DNA of 64,000 nt, from NCBI RefSeq assembly GCF_000803065.1, contig NZ_JSXI01000063.1:186001-250000 (forward strand). The letters run 5' to 3'. The position numbers and the translations under genes are program-made. This document shows, in pieces, positions 1 to 8,164 of this stretch (the first letter of the stretch is position 1; each line of letters starts with the position of its first letter). Origin of the DNA: Sphingomonas sp. ERG5 (lineage in GTDB: Bacteria > Pseudomonadota > Alphaproteobacteria > Sphingomonadales > Sphingomonadaceae). The notes beneath the pieces were generated by a model. That model did not search any database. It saw nothing but the letters and a program-made list of their open reading frames with translations, and was not told the origin of the DNA.

Positions 1-504
1 GGCGCTGCGCTGATAGAGTTGCAGCGACAGCTTGCCATTGGCGACATAGGTCTGGACCAGACAATGGCACGGGCTCAGCGCCATCGCATGCAGGTCGCCG
101 GGATTCCACGCGGTGACAATCTGGCGGCGCGATCCCGGGTCGCGCTTGATCAGCGCGATCAGTTCGGCGATCTGGTCGATATGGCGGCCATCGGCCGTTT
201 CCCAGTCGCGCCATTGCTTGCCATAGACCGGGCCGAGGTCGCCATCTTCATTGGCCCATTCGTCCCAGATGCTGACCTTGCGGTCGCGCAGCCATTGCAC
301 ATTGGTGTCGCCGCGCAGGAACCACAGCAGCTCGACGATGATCGAGCGCAAATGCAGCTTCTTGGTGGTCAGGACCGGAAAGCCCCTGGCCAGATCGAAG
401 CGCATCTGATGCCCGAACACCGACAACGTGCCGGTGCCGGTGCGGTCCATCTGCTCGGCACCATGGTCGAGCACACGCTGCATCAGATCAAGATAGGGCT
501 GCAT
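1..504 (-). CDS. thyA: Thymidylate synthase (3' end beyond window)
   Basis: Methylates dUMP to dTMP using methylene-tetrahydrofolate, in the cytoplasm. Reading the minus strand from 504 gives MQPYLDLMQRVLDHG, then DRTGTGTLSVFGHQMRFDL, the loop LTTKKLHLRSIIVELLWFL, then WDEWANEDGDLGPVYGKQWR, and the active-site segment ALSPCHC (catalytic Cys), continuing LVQTYVANGKLSLQLYQRS to base 1. All are ThyA hallmarks. The last third or so of the protein lies outside the window. The ATG at 504 overlaps the TGA of the upstream methyltransferase-like gene (TGATG), so translational coupling is likely. An in-frame upstream GTG exists but would run well into the neighbour. Confidence 0.95.
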   Translation of the reverse strand, partial: MQPYLDLMQRVLDHGAEQMDRTGTGTLSVFGHQMRFDLARGFPVLTTKKLHLRSIIVELLWFLRGDTNVQWLRDRKVSIWDEWANEDGDLGPVYGKQWRDWETADGRHIDQIAELIALIKRDPGSRRQIVTAWNPGDLHAMALSPCHCLVQTYVANGKLSLQLYQRSA

Positions 505-1286
505 CAGTTCGTTGCCGCCGGCGTGGCGGGAGGAGGCGATGAAACCGTAACGCACGGCTTGATCGCCTCAGGCTCGGGGCGCAGGCCCTGAGCGCGGAAC
601 ACGGCGAGATAGCCGCCGGCCGAGGGCATGTCGTGCATCTCGACCAACGTGTAGCCGATCGCGGCGAATTCGCACTTCAGCAAGCTTGGCGGGGTGCCAT
701 GATCCTGGGTGCGGCGCTTGGCATCGACCACCACCACCTCGCCGCCGGGGCGCAGCGACGGACGCATGCGCCACAGGAACTCGTACGGCTCCTCGATCTC
801 ATGATACATATGCACCATGAGGATGCGGTCGAAGCTGTTGTCGGGCAGCTTGGGGTTATCCGCATCGCCCAGCCGCACGCTGACATTATCGAGGCGCTCA
901 CGCGCGACGCGTTCAGCCAAACCATCACGCACTGCAGCGACGATATCCTCAGCCAGCACGCGGCCGTCCTTGCCGACGCGCTGCGCCAGGCGAATGGTGT
1001 AATAACCCTCGCCAGCGCCAATATCAGCAACGGTCATGCCGGGCTTGATACCCGATTTGTCCATCACTTCGCTTGCCTCGTTGAGCCGGTCGCGCGCTTC
1101 CTCGGTCGACCAGCGTGACGAGACGATATGCGCGACGGGGCGGTCGGCAGCGGGGAATGGCCCGGCCGTATCGATCGGTTTCTTGACGCGCGGCGGGCCG
1201 GGTTCGCAGGCGCCAAGCAAAGCCAGGCCGACGAATCCCGCCAGCAGCATCGCTCGCTTCGCACGCAGGGCGGCGATCGGACGCAT
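504..1286 (-). CDS. Class I SAM-dependent methyltransferase-like lipoprotein
   Basis: 260 aa. The N-terminus has basic residues, a hydrophobic stretch (MLLAGFVGLALLGAC) and a lipobox (LGAC, Cys near residue 27), so export and lipidation are predicted. The rest is a Rossmann methyltransferase: motif I VADIGAGEGYYTIRLA, an acidic strand (VLAEDI), and DNSFDRILMVHMYHE followed by RMRPSLRPGGEVVVVDAKR. The combination is odd because SAM is not expected outside the cytoplasm. Either the protein works with the signal retained, or the fold has been reused. It sits between prfB and thyA with overlapping stop/start codons on both sides, so it is part of that transcription unit. The substrate is unknown. 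Confidence 0.85.
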   Translation of the reverse strand: MRPIAALRAKRAMLLAGFVGLALLGACEPGPPRVKKPIDTAGPFPAADRPVAHIVSSRWSTEEARDRLNEASEVMDKSGIKPGMTVADIGAGEGYYTIRLAQRVGKDGRVLAEDIVAAVRDGLAERVARERLDNVSVRLGDADNPKLPDNSFDRILMVHMYHEIEEPYEFLWRMRPSLRPGGEVVVVDAKRRTQDHGTPPSLLKCEFAAIGYTLVEMHDMPSAGGYLAVFRAQGLRPEPEAIKPCVTVSSPPPATPAATN

Positions 1287-2413
1287 CAGTCCACGTCCTC
1301 CACCTCGACCGCCTCGCCGGTCACGCGCTGCGACAGCGCCGCTGCCATGAACGCGTCGAGATCACCGTCGAGCACGTCGGACGGGCTGGTCGAGGTCACC
1401 CCGGTGCGCAGATCCTTGACCAGCTGATAGGGCTGCAGGACGTAGGAGCGGATCTGGTGGCCCCAGCCGATATCGGTCTTTGCCGCATTCTCCGCATTGG
1501 CCACCGCCTCGCGCGCCTGCAATTCACGCTCATAGAGCCGCGCCTTGAGCTGGTTCATCGCCTCGGCCTTGTTCTTGTGCTGCGACCGCTGGTTCTGGCA
1601 CTGAACGACGATGTTGGTCGGGATGTGGGTGATGCGCACCGCCGAATCGGTGGTGTTGATGTGCTGCCCGCCCGCACCCGACGCGCGATAGGTGTCGATG
1701 CGCAGCTCGCTCTCGTTCACCTCGATGTCGATATTGTCGTCGACCACCGGATAGACCCACACGCTGGCGAAACTGGTGTGGCGGCGCGCGGCGCTGTCAT
1801 ACGGGCTGATGCGCACCAGCCGGTGCACGCCGCTCTCGGTCTTGGCATAGCCATAGGCATTCTCGCCCTTGAGCAGGAGCGTCGCCGACTTGATCCCGGC
1901 CTGTTCGCCCGAATGCTGGTCGATCAGCTCGACCTTCAGCCCATGACGTTCGCCCCAGCGCGAATACATCCGGCTGAGCATGCCGGCCCAATCCTGGCTC
2001 TCGGTCCCGCCGGCACCGGCATTGACTTCGATATAGGTGTCGTTGGCATCGGCCTCTCCGGCAAGCAGCGCCTTGACCTTGTCGCGGTCAGCACGTGCGG
2101 CGAGTTCGGCGAGCGCAGTGACGCCTTCGCTCTCCATCTCTGTATCGCCCTCGGCCTCGGCCATTTCGATCAGCTCGGACGTGTCGGCCAGTTCGCTCTC
2201 GATCGCGCGCGTCGCGTTGATCGCCTCTTCGAGGCGGCGGCGCTCGCGCATCACGTCCTGGGCTGCCTTGGGGTCGCTCCACAGCGCCTGGTCCTCGACC
2301 CGCGCGTTGAGTTCGTCGAGACGGCGGAGTGCACGGTCCCAATCGAGGAACCGGCGTAACAGCGCCAGCGCCTCGTTGATGGTGTCGACATGGGCCTGCG
2401 CTTCAGCGCGCAT
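1286..2413 (-). CDS. prfB: Peptide chain release factor 2
   Basis: 375 aa, full length. Recognises UGA and UAA and triggers peptidyl-tRNA hydrolysis. The GGQ motif is in SGAGGQHINTTDSAVRITH. The stop-codon tripeptide region reads VRISPYDSAARRHTSF, so it has SPY where E. coli RF2 has SPF. The N-terminus (ALLRRFLDWDRALRRL) aligns with E. coli RF2 across the place where E. coli uses a programmed +1 frameshift. Here the frame is open with CTC-GAT at that point and no in-frame stop, so autoregulatory frameshifting is absent. The stop overlaps the start of the next gene (TGATG). mrcA lies 92 bp upstream on the same strand. Confidence 0.97.
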   Translation of the reverse strand: MRAEAQAHVDTINEALALLRRFLDWDRALRRLDELNARVEDQALWSDPKAAQDVMRERRRLEEAINATRAIESELADTSELIEMAEAEGDTEMESEGVTALAELAARADRDKVKALLAGEADANDTYIEVNAGAGGTESQDWAGMLSRMYSRWGERHGLKVELIDQHSGEQAGIKSATLLLKGENAYGYAKTESGVHRLVRISPYDSAARRHTSFASVWVYPVVDDNIDIEVNESELRIDTYRASGAGGQHINTTDSAVRITHIPTNIVVQCQNQRSQHKNKAEAMNQLKARLYERELQAREAVANAENAAKTDIGWGHQIRSYVLQPYQLVKDLRTGVTSTSPSDVLDGDLDAFMAAALSQRVTGEAVEVEDVD

Positions 2414-2505
2414 CGGGAGTACTCCGGGTCATATATTGGCCCCGGAACTGCCGGGGCATAATGGGGTGATACAGTGCGGGCGCACTATAATACAGACGGG
2501 GCGGA

Positions 2506-5046
2506 CTAGTAGATTCCGCCTTCCCTTTGCAAGAAATCGGTATCCCGGCGCTGATCGCTGCGCTGTTCGGCCTGTGCGGCGCGGGCCTTGACCGCCGCCG
2601 CCTGAGCCTGCGCGGCGAGTTCTTCCGGCGATGCGCGTTTGATCGAACGGCGCGGCTCGCTCTCCGGCTTGAACGCTTCCCAGATCATCCCCGCCTTGGG
2701 ATCGGTGCCCGGCCAGCCGCCGAACACCGGCTTGCCCGAGGCACGGTCAATGCGCACCATGCGGATGCCGGCGGGTGCGCGGAACGGCAGCTTCTCCATC
2801 CCGTCATAGGCCTTCAGCGCGAATTGCTTGAAGATCGGCGCGGCGAGCGTGCCGCCCTGCGCATAGCCGCCCATGCTGGTCGGCTTGTCGAAGCCGATAT
2901 AAAGGCCACCGATGATCTGCGGCGTGCCGCCGATGAACCACACATCGGTCGGGCCGGACGAGGTGCCGGTCTTGCCGAAGATCGGCCGGTCGAGATCGCG
3001 CAGCGTCGTCGCGGTGCCGCGCTGAATCACGCCTTCGGTGATATGCACCATCTGATAGGCGGTCATCGCATCGAGCACCTGCTTGCCGCGAATGACCGGG
3101 CGCGGCATCGCCTTGCCGTTCCAGTCGGGCGCGTTGCAGCGGTCGCAAGCACGCCAGTTCGCCGGCCAGATCACCTTGCCGTGACGGTCCTGCACAAAGT
3201 CGATCAGGGTAGCCGAATGCGCCCGCCCCTGGTTCTCCAGGATCGAATAGGCATTGACCATGCGCATCACGGTGGTCTCACCCGCACCCAATGCAAAGGC
3301 GAGATAGGGCGGATATTTGCCCACGCCCATCTGATCCATCAGCCCGACCACCTTGTCCATGCCGGTGGTCGCCGCCGCGCGCACCGTCATCAGGTTGCGC
3401 GACTGTTCGATGCCCCAGCGCATGGTGTGTGGCCCCGACCCGGCGCCGCCGCCGAAATTGCGGAAGCATTTCTGCCCCAGCCGCCCGCCCTGATAGACGC
3501 AGAACGGCCCGTCGACGATGATCGAGGCCGGGGTCATGCCGTGTTCGAGCGCGGCGGAGTAGACGATCGGTTTGATCGTCGAGCCCGGCTGACGCATCGC
3601 CTGAGTCGCGCGGTTGAAGGATTGCAGCCGCGAATCAAACCCGCCCTGCATCGCCAGCACACGTCCGGTCGATGGCTCCATGATCACCATGCCGCCCGAG
3701 ATTTTGGGGATCGCCCGCAACGCGAAGCTATCGCCTTCGGGCGCAACGGCAACGATGTCGCCGACCTTCAGCGCGGCAAAGGCGGTGCCGCCTTCGCCGC
3801 GCACCGGCATTTGCGCACCCCAGCGCGGCAAGGAGCCGGTCCTGCCATTGGCGAAGCCGAGGCCGGCGCTGTCTCCGCTGACCGAGGTCACGATCGCCGC
3901 GGTCCAGTCGGCATAGTCGAGGCCGATATTGGTGTTGAGCAGCGCCGGCAGCCACGCATCGTCGGCAAAGTCGACATGGCGGATCGGTCCGTTCCAGCCG
4001 CGCCCGCGATCATAGCGCAACAGCCCGTCGCGCAACGCGTCCTGAGCATAGCTCTGCAATTTGTTGTCGAGCGAGGTACGCACCCACAGGCCGCCGGCAT
4101 AGACGCTGAACGGATTGCGCCCGCCATCCGCCGCCTCACCGAACTTGTCGATCAGTTCGCGCCGGACCTCTTCGACGAAATAACCGCTGACGCGCTCGAA
4201 CTTCGGCTTCTGCCGCGCGACCGAGCCGATCGGCTGAGTGATCGCATCCTGATATTGCGCCGGCGTAATGAAATCGTTGCGCTGCATTTCGCTCAACACG
4301 AAATTACGCCGCTTCAGCGCCTTGGCGGTACTGCGGTCGGGATCGTAATTGGCCGGCCCCTTGGGCAGGATCGCGAGATAGGCGAGCTGCGGCAGACTGA
4401 GCTCATCCAGATCCTTGTCGAAATAGGCGTGGCTCGCCGCGGCGACGCCATAGGCGTTCCGGCCGAGGAATATCTGGTTGAGATAAAGCTCCAGGATCTG
4501 CTGCTTGGTCAGCGTATCTTCAATGCGATAGGCGAGAATCGCTTCCTTCGCCTTGCGCAGATAGCTGACCTCATTGCCGATCAGCAGGTTCTTGGCGACT
4601 TGCTGCGTGATGGTCGAAGCGCCGACCGGGCGGCCCGAATTGCGCAGATTGATCAGGATCGCCGAGGCGATGCCCGGATAATCGACGCCGTGGTGCTCGA
4701 AGAAGGTCTTGTCCTCTGCCGCGAGAAACGCACGCACCAGCAGCGGCGGATATTCGTCATAGCTCAGCTCGACGCGGCGTTCGCGCGCATAGCTGTGGAT
4801 CGGTGTACCATCGATGCCGCGCACATTGGTCGGCAAGGGCGGCTCATAAGCGCGCAGATTCTCGACCGACGGCAAGTCGCGCGCGATCAGCAGCCAGATC
4901 AGGAAGATGCCGATCATCGCCAGCCCGGCAAGCACGGCAAGCGCCTTCACCCACCAGCGTGCCCAGGTCCGCCCGAGAAATCCGCGAACACCATCGACAT
5001 CGCGGCGCAGGCGGAAAGTGACGGAAGGGGATTCGGTCTCGGCCAT
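2506..5046 (-). CDS. mrcA: Penicillin-binding protein 1A
   Basis: 846 aa bifunctional class A PBP of the inner membrane, making and cross-linking peptidoglycan. One transmembrane anchor lies near residues 33-53 (VKALAVLAGLAMIGIFLIWL). The GT51 transglycosylase domain follows, with the catalytic EDKTFFEHHGVD and STITQQVAKN. The transpeptidase domain has the SxxK serine in GSTIKPIVYSAALEHG, SRN in QSRNLMTVRAA, and KTGTSSGPTDVWF. The C-terminal tail is Ala/Gln/Arg rich. The gene starts the mrcA-prfB-methyltransferase-thyA run on the minus strand. The ATG at 5046 is used because the cytoplasmic N-terminus continues directly into the anchor. Confidence 0.97.
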   Translation of the reverse strand: MAETESPSVTFRLRRDVDGVRGFLGRTWARWWVKALAVLAGLAMIGIFLIWLLIARDLPSVENLRAYEPPLPTNVRGIDGTPIHSYARERRVELSYDEYPPLLVRAFLAAEDKTFFEHHGVDYPGIASAILINLRNSGRPVGASTITQQVAKNLLIGNEVSYLRKAKEAILAYRIEDTLTKQQILELYLNQIFLGRNAYGVAAASHAYFDKDLDELSLPQLAYLAILPKGPANYDPDRSTAKALKRRNFVLSEMQRNDFITPAQYQDAITQPIGSVARQKPKFERVSGYFVEEVRRELIDKFGEAADGGRNPFSVYAGGLWVRTSLDNKLQSYAQDALRDGLLRYDRGRGWNGPIRHVDFADDAWLPALLNTNIGLDYADWTAAIVTSVSGDSAGLGFANGRTGSLPRWGAQMPVRGEGGTAFAALKVGDIVAVAPEGDSFALRAIPKISGGMVIMEPSTGRVLAMQGGFDSRLQSFNRATQAMRQPGSTIKPIVYSAALEHGMTPASIIVDGPFCVYQGGRLGQKCFRNFGGGAGSGPHTMRWGIEQSRNLMTVRAAATTGMDKVVGLMDQMGVGKYPPYLAFALGAGETTVMRMVNAYSILENQGRAHSATLIDFVQDRHGKVIWPANWRACDRCNAPDWNGKAMPRPVIRGKQVLDAMTAYQMVHITEGVIQRGTATTLRDLDRPIFGKTGTSSGPTDVWFIGGTPQIIGGLYIGFDKPTSMGGYAQGGTLAAPIFKQFALKAYDGMEKLPFRAPAGIRMVRIDRASGKPVFGGWPGTDPKAGMIWEAFKPESEPRRSIKRASPEELAAQAQAAAVKARAAQAEQRSDQRRDTDFLQREGGIY

Positions 5047-5144
5047 ATAAGCTTTCAGCCTCTAGCAAGTTTGACGCGGCTTGCCAGCGGATGATTGTCA
5101 CGGCCCGCCGCATTACGCCGAATTGAGGGCAAGAGCGCCCCCCT

Positions 5145-5162
5145 CCAGACCCTAGGGTCTGG
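5145..5162. promoter_or_regulatory. Perfect 18-bp palindrome upstream of mrcA
   Basis: CCAGACCCTAGGGTCTGG is a perfect palindrome without a loop, followed directly by another half copy (ACCCTAG). It lies between the divergent mrcA (start 5046) and the TMEM175-like gene (start 5226), where an operator would be expected. No cognate regulator is adjacent. The role is inferred only from symmetry and position. Confidence 0.35.
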
Positions 5163-5225
5163 ACCCTAGCTTGCCGCTTGCACCCCGGCTAAGCTGTCCC
5201 AAGGGCAAGGGGAGCACGCCAGAAT

Positions 5226-5885
5226 ATGACGACACGCGCTAAGGGTGACAGGCCGAGCGGGCCCGAGCATTCGCTCGAACGGATGATCTTCTTTTCCGAC
5301 GCGGTATTCGCGATCGCCATCACCTTGCTGATCATCGAGGTGCATGTCCCCGCTTTGCCGCTGGGATCGCCCGACCAGGCCTATCTCCATGCGCTGAGGC
5401 ATCTGATGCCGAACTTCTTCGGTTTCGTCGTCAGCTTCTTCGTGATCGGCGCGTTCTGGGCCGCGCATCATCGCATGTTCGGGCTGGCGGCGCATTATTC
5501 GGAACGGCTGGTCGGCGCGAATCTGATGGTATTGTGCACCATCGTGTTCCTGCCCTTCGCCACCGCGTTCATGAGCGCCAATAGCGGCTCGCTGGTGCCT
5601 TCCGCACTTTATGCCGCGACGCTGCTGCTCACGGGCGTGCTCAATCGGCGGCTGATGTTCATCGTCACCTCCGCGCCCGTCGTCGCCACGGATGTCTCAC
5701 CCGACATGATCGCCTATGTCCGCGCGCGGAGCGGGACAGTGATCTTCGGGGCGCTGTGCGCGCTGCTGATCGCGTTCATCGACCCGCGCTTCAGCCAGAT
5801 GGGGTTGCTGACCATCCCGATCTGGCAGCGCCTGTTCCTGCGCCGGGTCGACCGGCAGATCGCACGCAAGGCGGCCACGGCATGA
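5226..5885 (+). CDS. TMEM175-family (DUF1211) membrane protein
   Basis: 219 aa. The first helix carries the family signature RMIFFSDAVFAIAITLLIIE (the FSD motif that lines the pore in bacterial and lysosomal TMEM175 potassium channels). Further hydrophobic segments follow: LMPNFFGFVVSFFVIGAFW, NLMVLCTIVFLPFATAF, ALYAATLLLTGVLN and VIFGALCALLIAFI, giving the usual six-helix layout. The predicted role is a K+ leak channel in the inner membrane, from family knowledge. It is followed after 18 bp by a DUF4126 membrane protein on the same strand, so the two are probably co-transcribed. Confidence 0.85.
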   Translation: MTTRAKGDRPSGPEHSLERMIFFSDAVFAIAITLLIIEVHVPALPLGSPDQAYLHALRHLMPNFFGFVVSFFVIGAFWAAHHRMFGLAAHYSERLVGANLMVLCTIVFLPFATAFMSANSGSLVPSALYAATLLLTGVLNRRLMFIVTSAPVVATDVSPDMIAYVRARSGTVIFGALCALLIAFIDPRFSQMGLLTIPIWQRLFLRRVDRQIARKAATA

Positions 5886-5903
5886 GCCCAGCATGAGCCC
5901 GGT

Positions 5904-6500
5904 ATGAGCATCGTCGAGATCCTCGGCGTCGCGGCGAGCGTCAGCCTGCTGGCCGGATGGCGGCTATATCTGTGCGTGTTCGCGGTCGGGGTGGCGATGC
6001 GCACCGGATGGGTGCCGTTACCCGATCATCTGATGCAGCTCGACGTGCTGGCCAATCCCTGGGTGCTGGGCGTCGCCGGCCTGCTCGCGGTGATCGAATT
6101 CGCCGCCGACAAGGTGATGTGGATCGACAGCGCATGGGACGCGGTCCACACCTTGGTCCGCCCAGTCGGCGGCGCGCTGCTCGCGCTTGCGATCGTCGAT
6201 CCGAGCCGGCCCGAATGGCAAGTGATCGCGGTGCTGCTTGGCGGGAGCGCCTCGCTGCTGACGCACAGCGCCAAGGCGGGCACACGCGCGGTGGTCAATG
6301 CCAGCCCCGAACCGGTAAGCAACATCGTCGTGTCGACCGGCGAGGATGTCGCAACCGGCGGGCTGCTGGTGCTCGCGCTGGCCAACCCGATTGCGGCGGT
6401 CGTGATCGCACTGGGAATCCTGGGGGCCTCGGTAGCCGCGCTGGTCGTACTCAAGCGGATGCTGGCGAAGCTGCTCGGGCGGAAGGCAAAGACGGGTTAG
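5904..6500 (+). CDS. DUF4126 family membrane protein
   Basis: 198 aa integral membrane protein of unknown function. The DUF4126 pattern is clear: an N-terminal helix (ILGVAASVSLLAGWRLYLCV), a central KVMWIDSAWDAVHTLVRP, the conserved loop THSAKAGTRAVVNASPEP with SNIVVSTGEDVATGGLLV, and a C-terminal helix ending in a basic tail (KRMLAKLLGRKAKTG). About five hydrophobic segments are visible. It lies 18 bp behind the TMEM175-like gene on the same strand and is closed by a strong hairpin at 6626-6653. Confidence 0.85.
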   Translation: MSIVEILGVAASVSLLAGWRLYLCVFAVGVAMRTGWVPLPDHLMQLDVLANPWVLGVAGLLAVIEFAADKVMWIDSAWDAVHTLVRPVGGALLALAIVDPSRPEWQVIAVLLGGSASLLTHSAKAGTRAVVNASPEPVSNIVVSTGEDVATGGLLVLALANPIAAVVIALGILGASVAALVVLKRMLAKLLGRKAKTG

Positions 6501-6625
6501 ATCCTAGCGCCGCTACAAACAACTCTCTCGCGAGCGCACAAAACGGAAGCTGGCTCGCGGTTTGCGATACCACCGCACCAGAGCCGGCGTCACCGGAAGA
6601 TCGGTCATTACCACGCCCCCGCGAA

Positions 6626-6653
6626 CCCTGTCCCGCAATGTTACGGGACAGGG
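6626..6653. terminator. Hairpin between convergent genes
   Basis: Arms CCCTGTCCCG (6626-6635) and CGGGACAGGG (6644-6653) are exact complements around an 8-base loop. The hairpin sits between the convergent DUF4126 gene (ends 6500) and the glycine-zipper lipoprotein (ends 6683). A short purine stretch rather than a T-run follows, so it may act as a bidirectional stem or an RNA 3' end. Confidence 0.6.
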
Positions 6654-6682
6654 CGAGGGATCAAAACGCGGCGAGCGACCGA

Positions 6683-7096
6683 TCAGCGGCAGCGCGCGTC
6701 GTTCTTGTCGATCGCCTTGCCGGCGACCGCACCGCCGGCCCCGCCAAGCAGAGCGCCGAGCACGCCAGAACCGCCGGGGGCAATGAGGCTGCCGAGCACG
6801 CCGCCGGCGATGCCGCCAACGATCAGGCCGGTGGTGCCGTCATTGCGACGGCAATAATAACGACCATCCTGGCCGCGATAGACGCGGTCATTGTTGCTCA
6901 GGCGGCGCTCGCGATAGCGGCGATTGTCCTCGCGATAATAGCGCCCGGCATCATAGCCATTATAGGATGGGTCGGGACGGTTGTAGTCATAGCGGCTATA
7001 GTCGCTGTAACGGCCATCGGGACGGCCATCGTCGGGACCGACACAGCCGGTGACCATGGTCGCGGCGGCGACAAGACCGATCGTGAGTGCGCGCAT
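6683..7096 (-). CDS. Glycine-zipper 2TM lipoprotein
   Basis: 137 aa. The start at 7096 is set by a strong ribosome site (AAGAGGAG) and a lipoprotein signal peptide MRALTIGLVAAATMVTGC (lipobox VTGC, Cys18). Next comes a Tyr/Arg/Asp-rich, low-complexity segment (repeated YSDYSRYDYN, RYYREDNRRYRERR), then a glycine zipper GLIVGGIAGGVLGSLIA and GALLGGAGGAVAGKAIDK of the kind found in SlyB-type envelope proteins. It is predicted to be an outer-membrane lipoprotein with an envelope-stability role. It is a single-gene unit on the minus strand. Confidence 0.85.
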   Translation of the reverse strand: MRALTIGLVAAATMVTGCVGPDDGRPDGRYSDYSRYDYNRPDPSYNGYDAGRYYREDNRRYRERRLSNNDRVYRGQDGRYYCRRNDGTTGLIVGGIAGGVLGSLIAPGGSGVLGALLGGAGGAVAGKAIDKNDARCR

Positions 7097-7562
7097 TGCT
7101 TCTCTCCTCTTGGGTGCAGGGGTAATGCACGAGCGGCGAATTCGTTGCGTTAGCGATTCAGATGATCTGGTCATGACGGTGACGTCGCGTTCGACCAGTT
7201 CGGCGCCACCTGTTCCGGCCTGTTAATCGTCGTCATTTTTTCGACCGGAAAAACTGGCTATTCGGCGCGAAATTCACGCCCATTTTCAGCGCCTTGACGG
7301 CACCTCACCTGTTATTGCGCAACAGGTGAATAACAGGTGCGAAAACAGGTGGCCCATTCCTGTTTTCGGGAGAAAAACAGATCAGACCGCCTCCCTGACA
7401 TTTATAACAATGCGAAAGAGCGGGAGCGGCGGCCGTTCGGCCATCGTTCCATGCCGATACTGCAGGATCAGGGATCGGAACTGAATCGAGCAAGATCGGC
7501 AATCGCCACGGTTGATCATGCGCTTGCGCAGGTGCAGGCTATGCCGGAGCGGGGGAAAGCGG
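7097..7562. other. 466-bp intergenic region with clustered octamers
   Basis: No credible gene lies between the divergent lipoprotein (start 7096) and the membrane protein (start 7563). The stretch holds five copies of one octamer, CACCTGTT or its complement, plus a hairpin (listed separately at 7207-7367). It is less GC-rich than its neighbours around 7225-7260. It should contain the promoters of both flanking genes. No clear sigma-70 boxes could be picked by eye. Confidence 0.5.
7207..7367. repeat. Cluster of CACCTGTT/AACAGGTG octamers with hairpins
   Basis: CACCTGTT occurs at 7207-7214 and 7306-7313. Its complement AACAGGTG occurs at 7321-7328, 7332-7339 and 7344-7351. The 7306/7321 pair forms an 8-bp stem with a 7-base loop. 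A second perfect hairpin follows: GAAAACAGG (7341-7349) against CCTGTTTTC (7359-7367). Such density suggests repeated binding sites for a regulator, or a small structured RNA. Both are inference. Confidence 0.5.
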
Positions 7563-8138
7563 ATGGCCAATCGATATGTCGAACCAAGCACGGCGCGCCA
7601 CAGCGTCGAACGTATCGACGGCGTGGAGCAGATCCGCGTGCCGGTGCGGCGGCAATGGTACGCGCTGGTGTTCATCGCGGTCTGGCTGATCCTCTGGACG
7701 ATCGGCGGCATTGCCGCGATGTCCGAACTCGCGCGGCATTTCGAACCGTTCCTGGTCTTCTGGCTCTGTGGCTGGGCGATCGGCTGGCTATTCGCCGCGT
7801 TGACGGTCGCGGGGCAGATCGGCGGCAGCGAGGTCATTCGGGTGGTCAATCGGGACCTGGAAGTAAGCAGCGGTGTGGGTCGCGTGCGCCGCACTTGGCG
7901 CTATCGCGGTGATGCGATCCACCATCTGGCCAGCCACGACCCAGTCGTCGGCCCTTTCCAGATGGCATCGCAGTTGCAATGGCCAATCTTCTGGCGGCCC
8001 CGCATCGGCGCGGTGAAGTTCGATTATGGCGCAAGCAGGATCTTCCTGTCGGCGGGAGTCGACGAACCAGAAGGCCGGATGATCGTCGACTGGATCGCGC
8101 GCCGCTTGCCCGCCAGCGCCAGCGCCGGGTCGCAATAG
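7563..8138 (+). CDS. Two-helix membrane protein, function unknown
   Basis: 191 aa. Residues 30-75 contain two transmembrane helices (WYALVFIAVWLILWTIGGIA and FLVFWLCGWAIGWLFAAL) separated by a short loop. The remaining 110 residues form a soluble, beta-rich domain (EVIRVVNRDLEVSSGVGRVR, then IGAVKFDYGASRIFLSAGV) that resembles the PH-like domains of bacterial membrane proteins. The ATG at 7563 was chosen because GGGGGAAAG precedes it at normal spacing and the protein then runs straight into the first helix. No family name could be assigned with confidence. Confidence 0.7.
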   Translation: MANRYVEPSTARHSVERIDGVEQIRVPVRRQWYALVFIAVWLILWTIGGIAAMSELARHFEPFLVFWLCGWAIGWLFAALTVAGQIGGSEVIRVVNRDLEVSSGVGRVRRTWRYRGDAIHHLASHDPVVGPFQMASQLQWPIFWRPRIGAVKFDYGASRIFLSAGVDEPEGRMIVDWIARRLPASASAGSQ

Positions 8139-8164
8139 CCGCAGCTTCGCCGGCCCGGCATCTG

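Noticed and set aside
2527..5094. Very long open frame antisense to mrcA
   Set aside because: Its translation is Arg/His/Asp-rich with no domain. The minus strand encodes a complete PBP1A. Such antisense frames are common in high-GC DNA.
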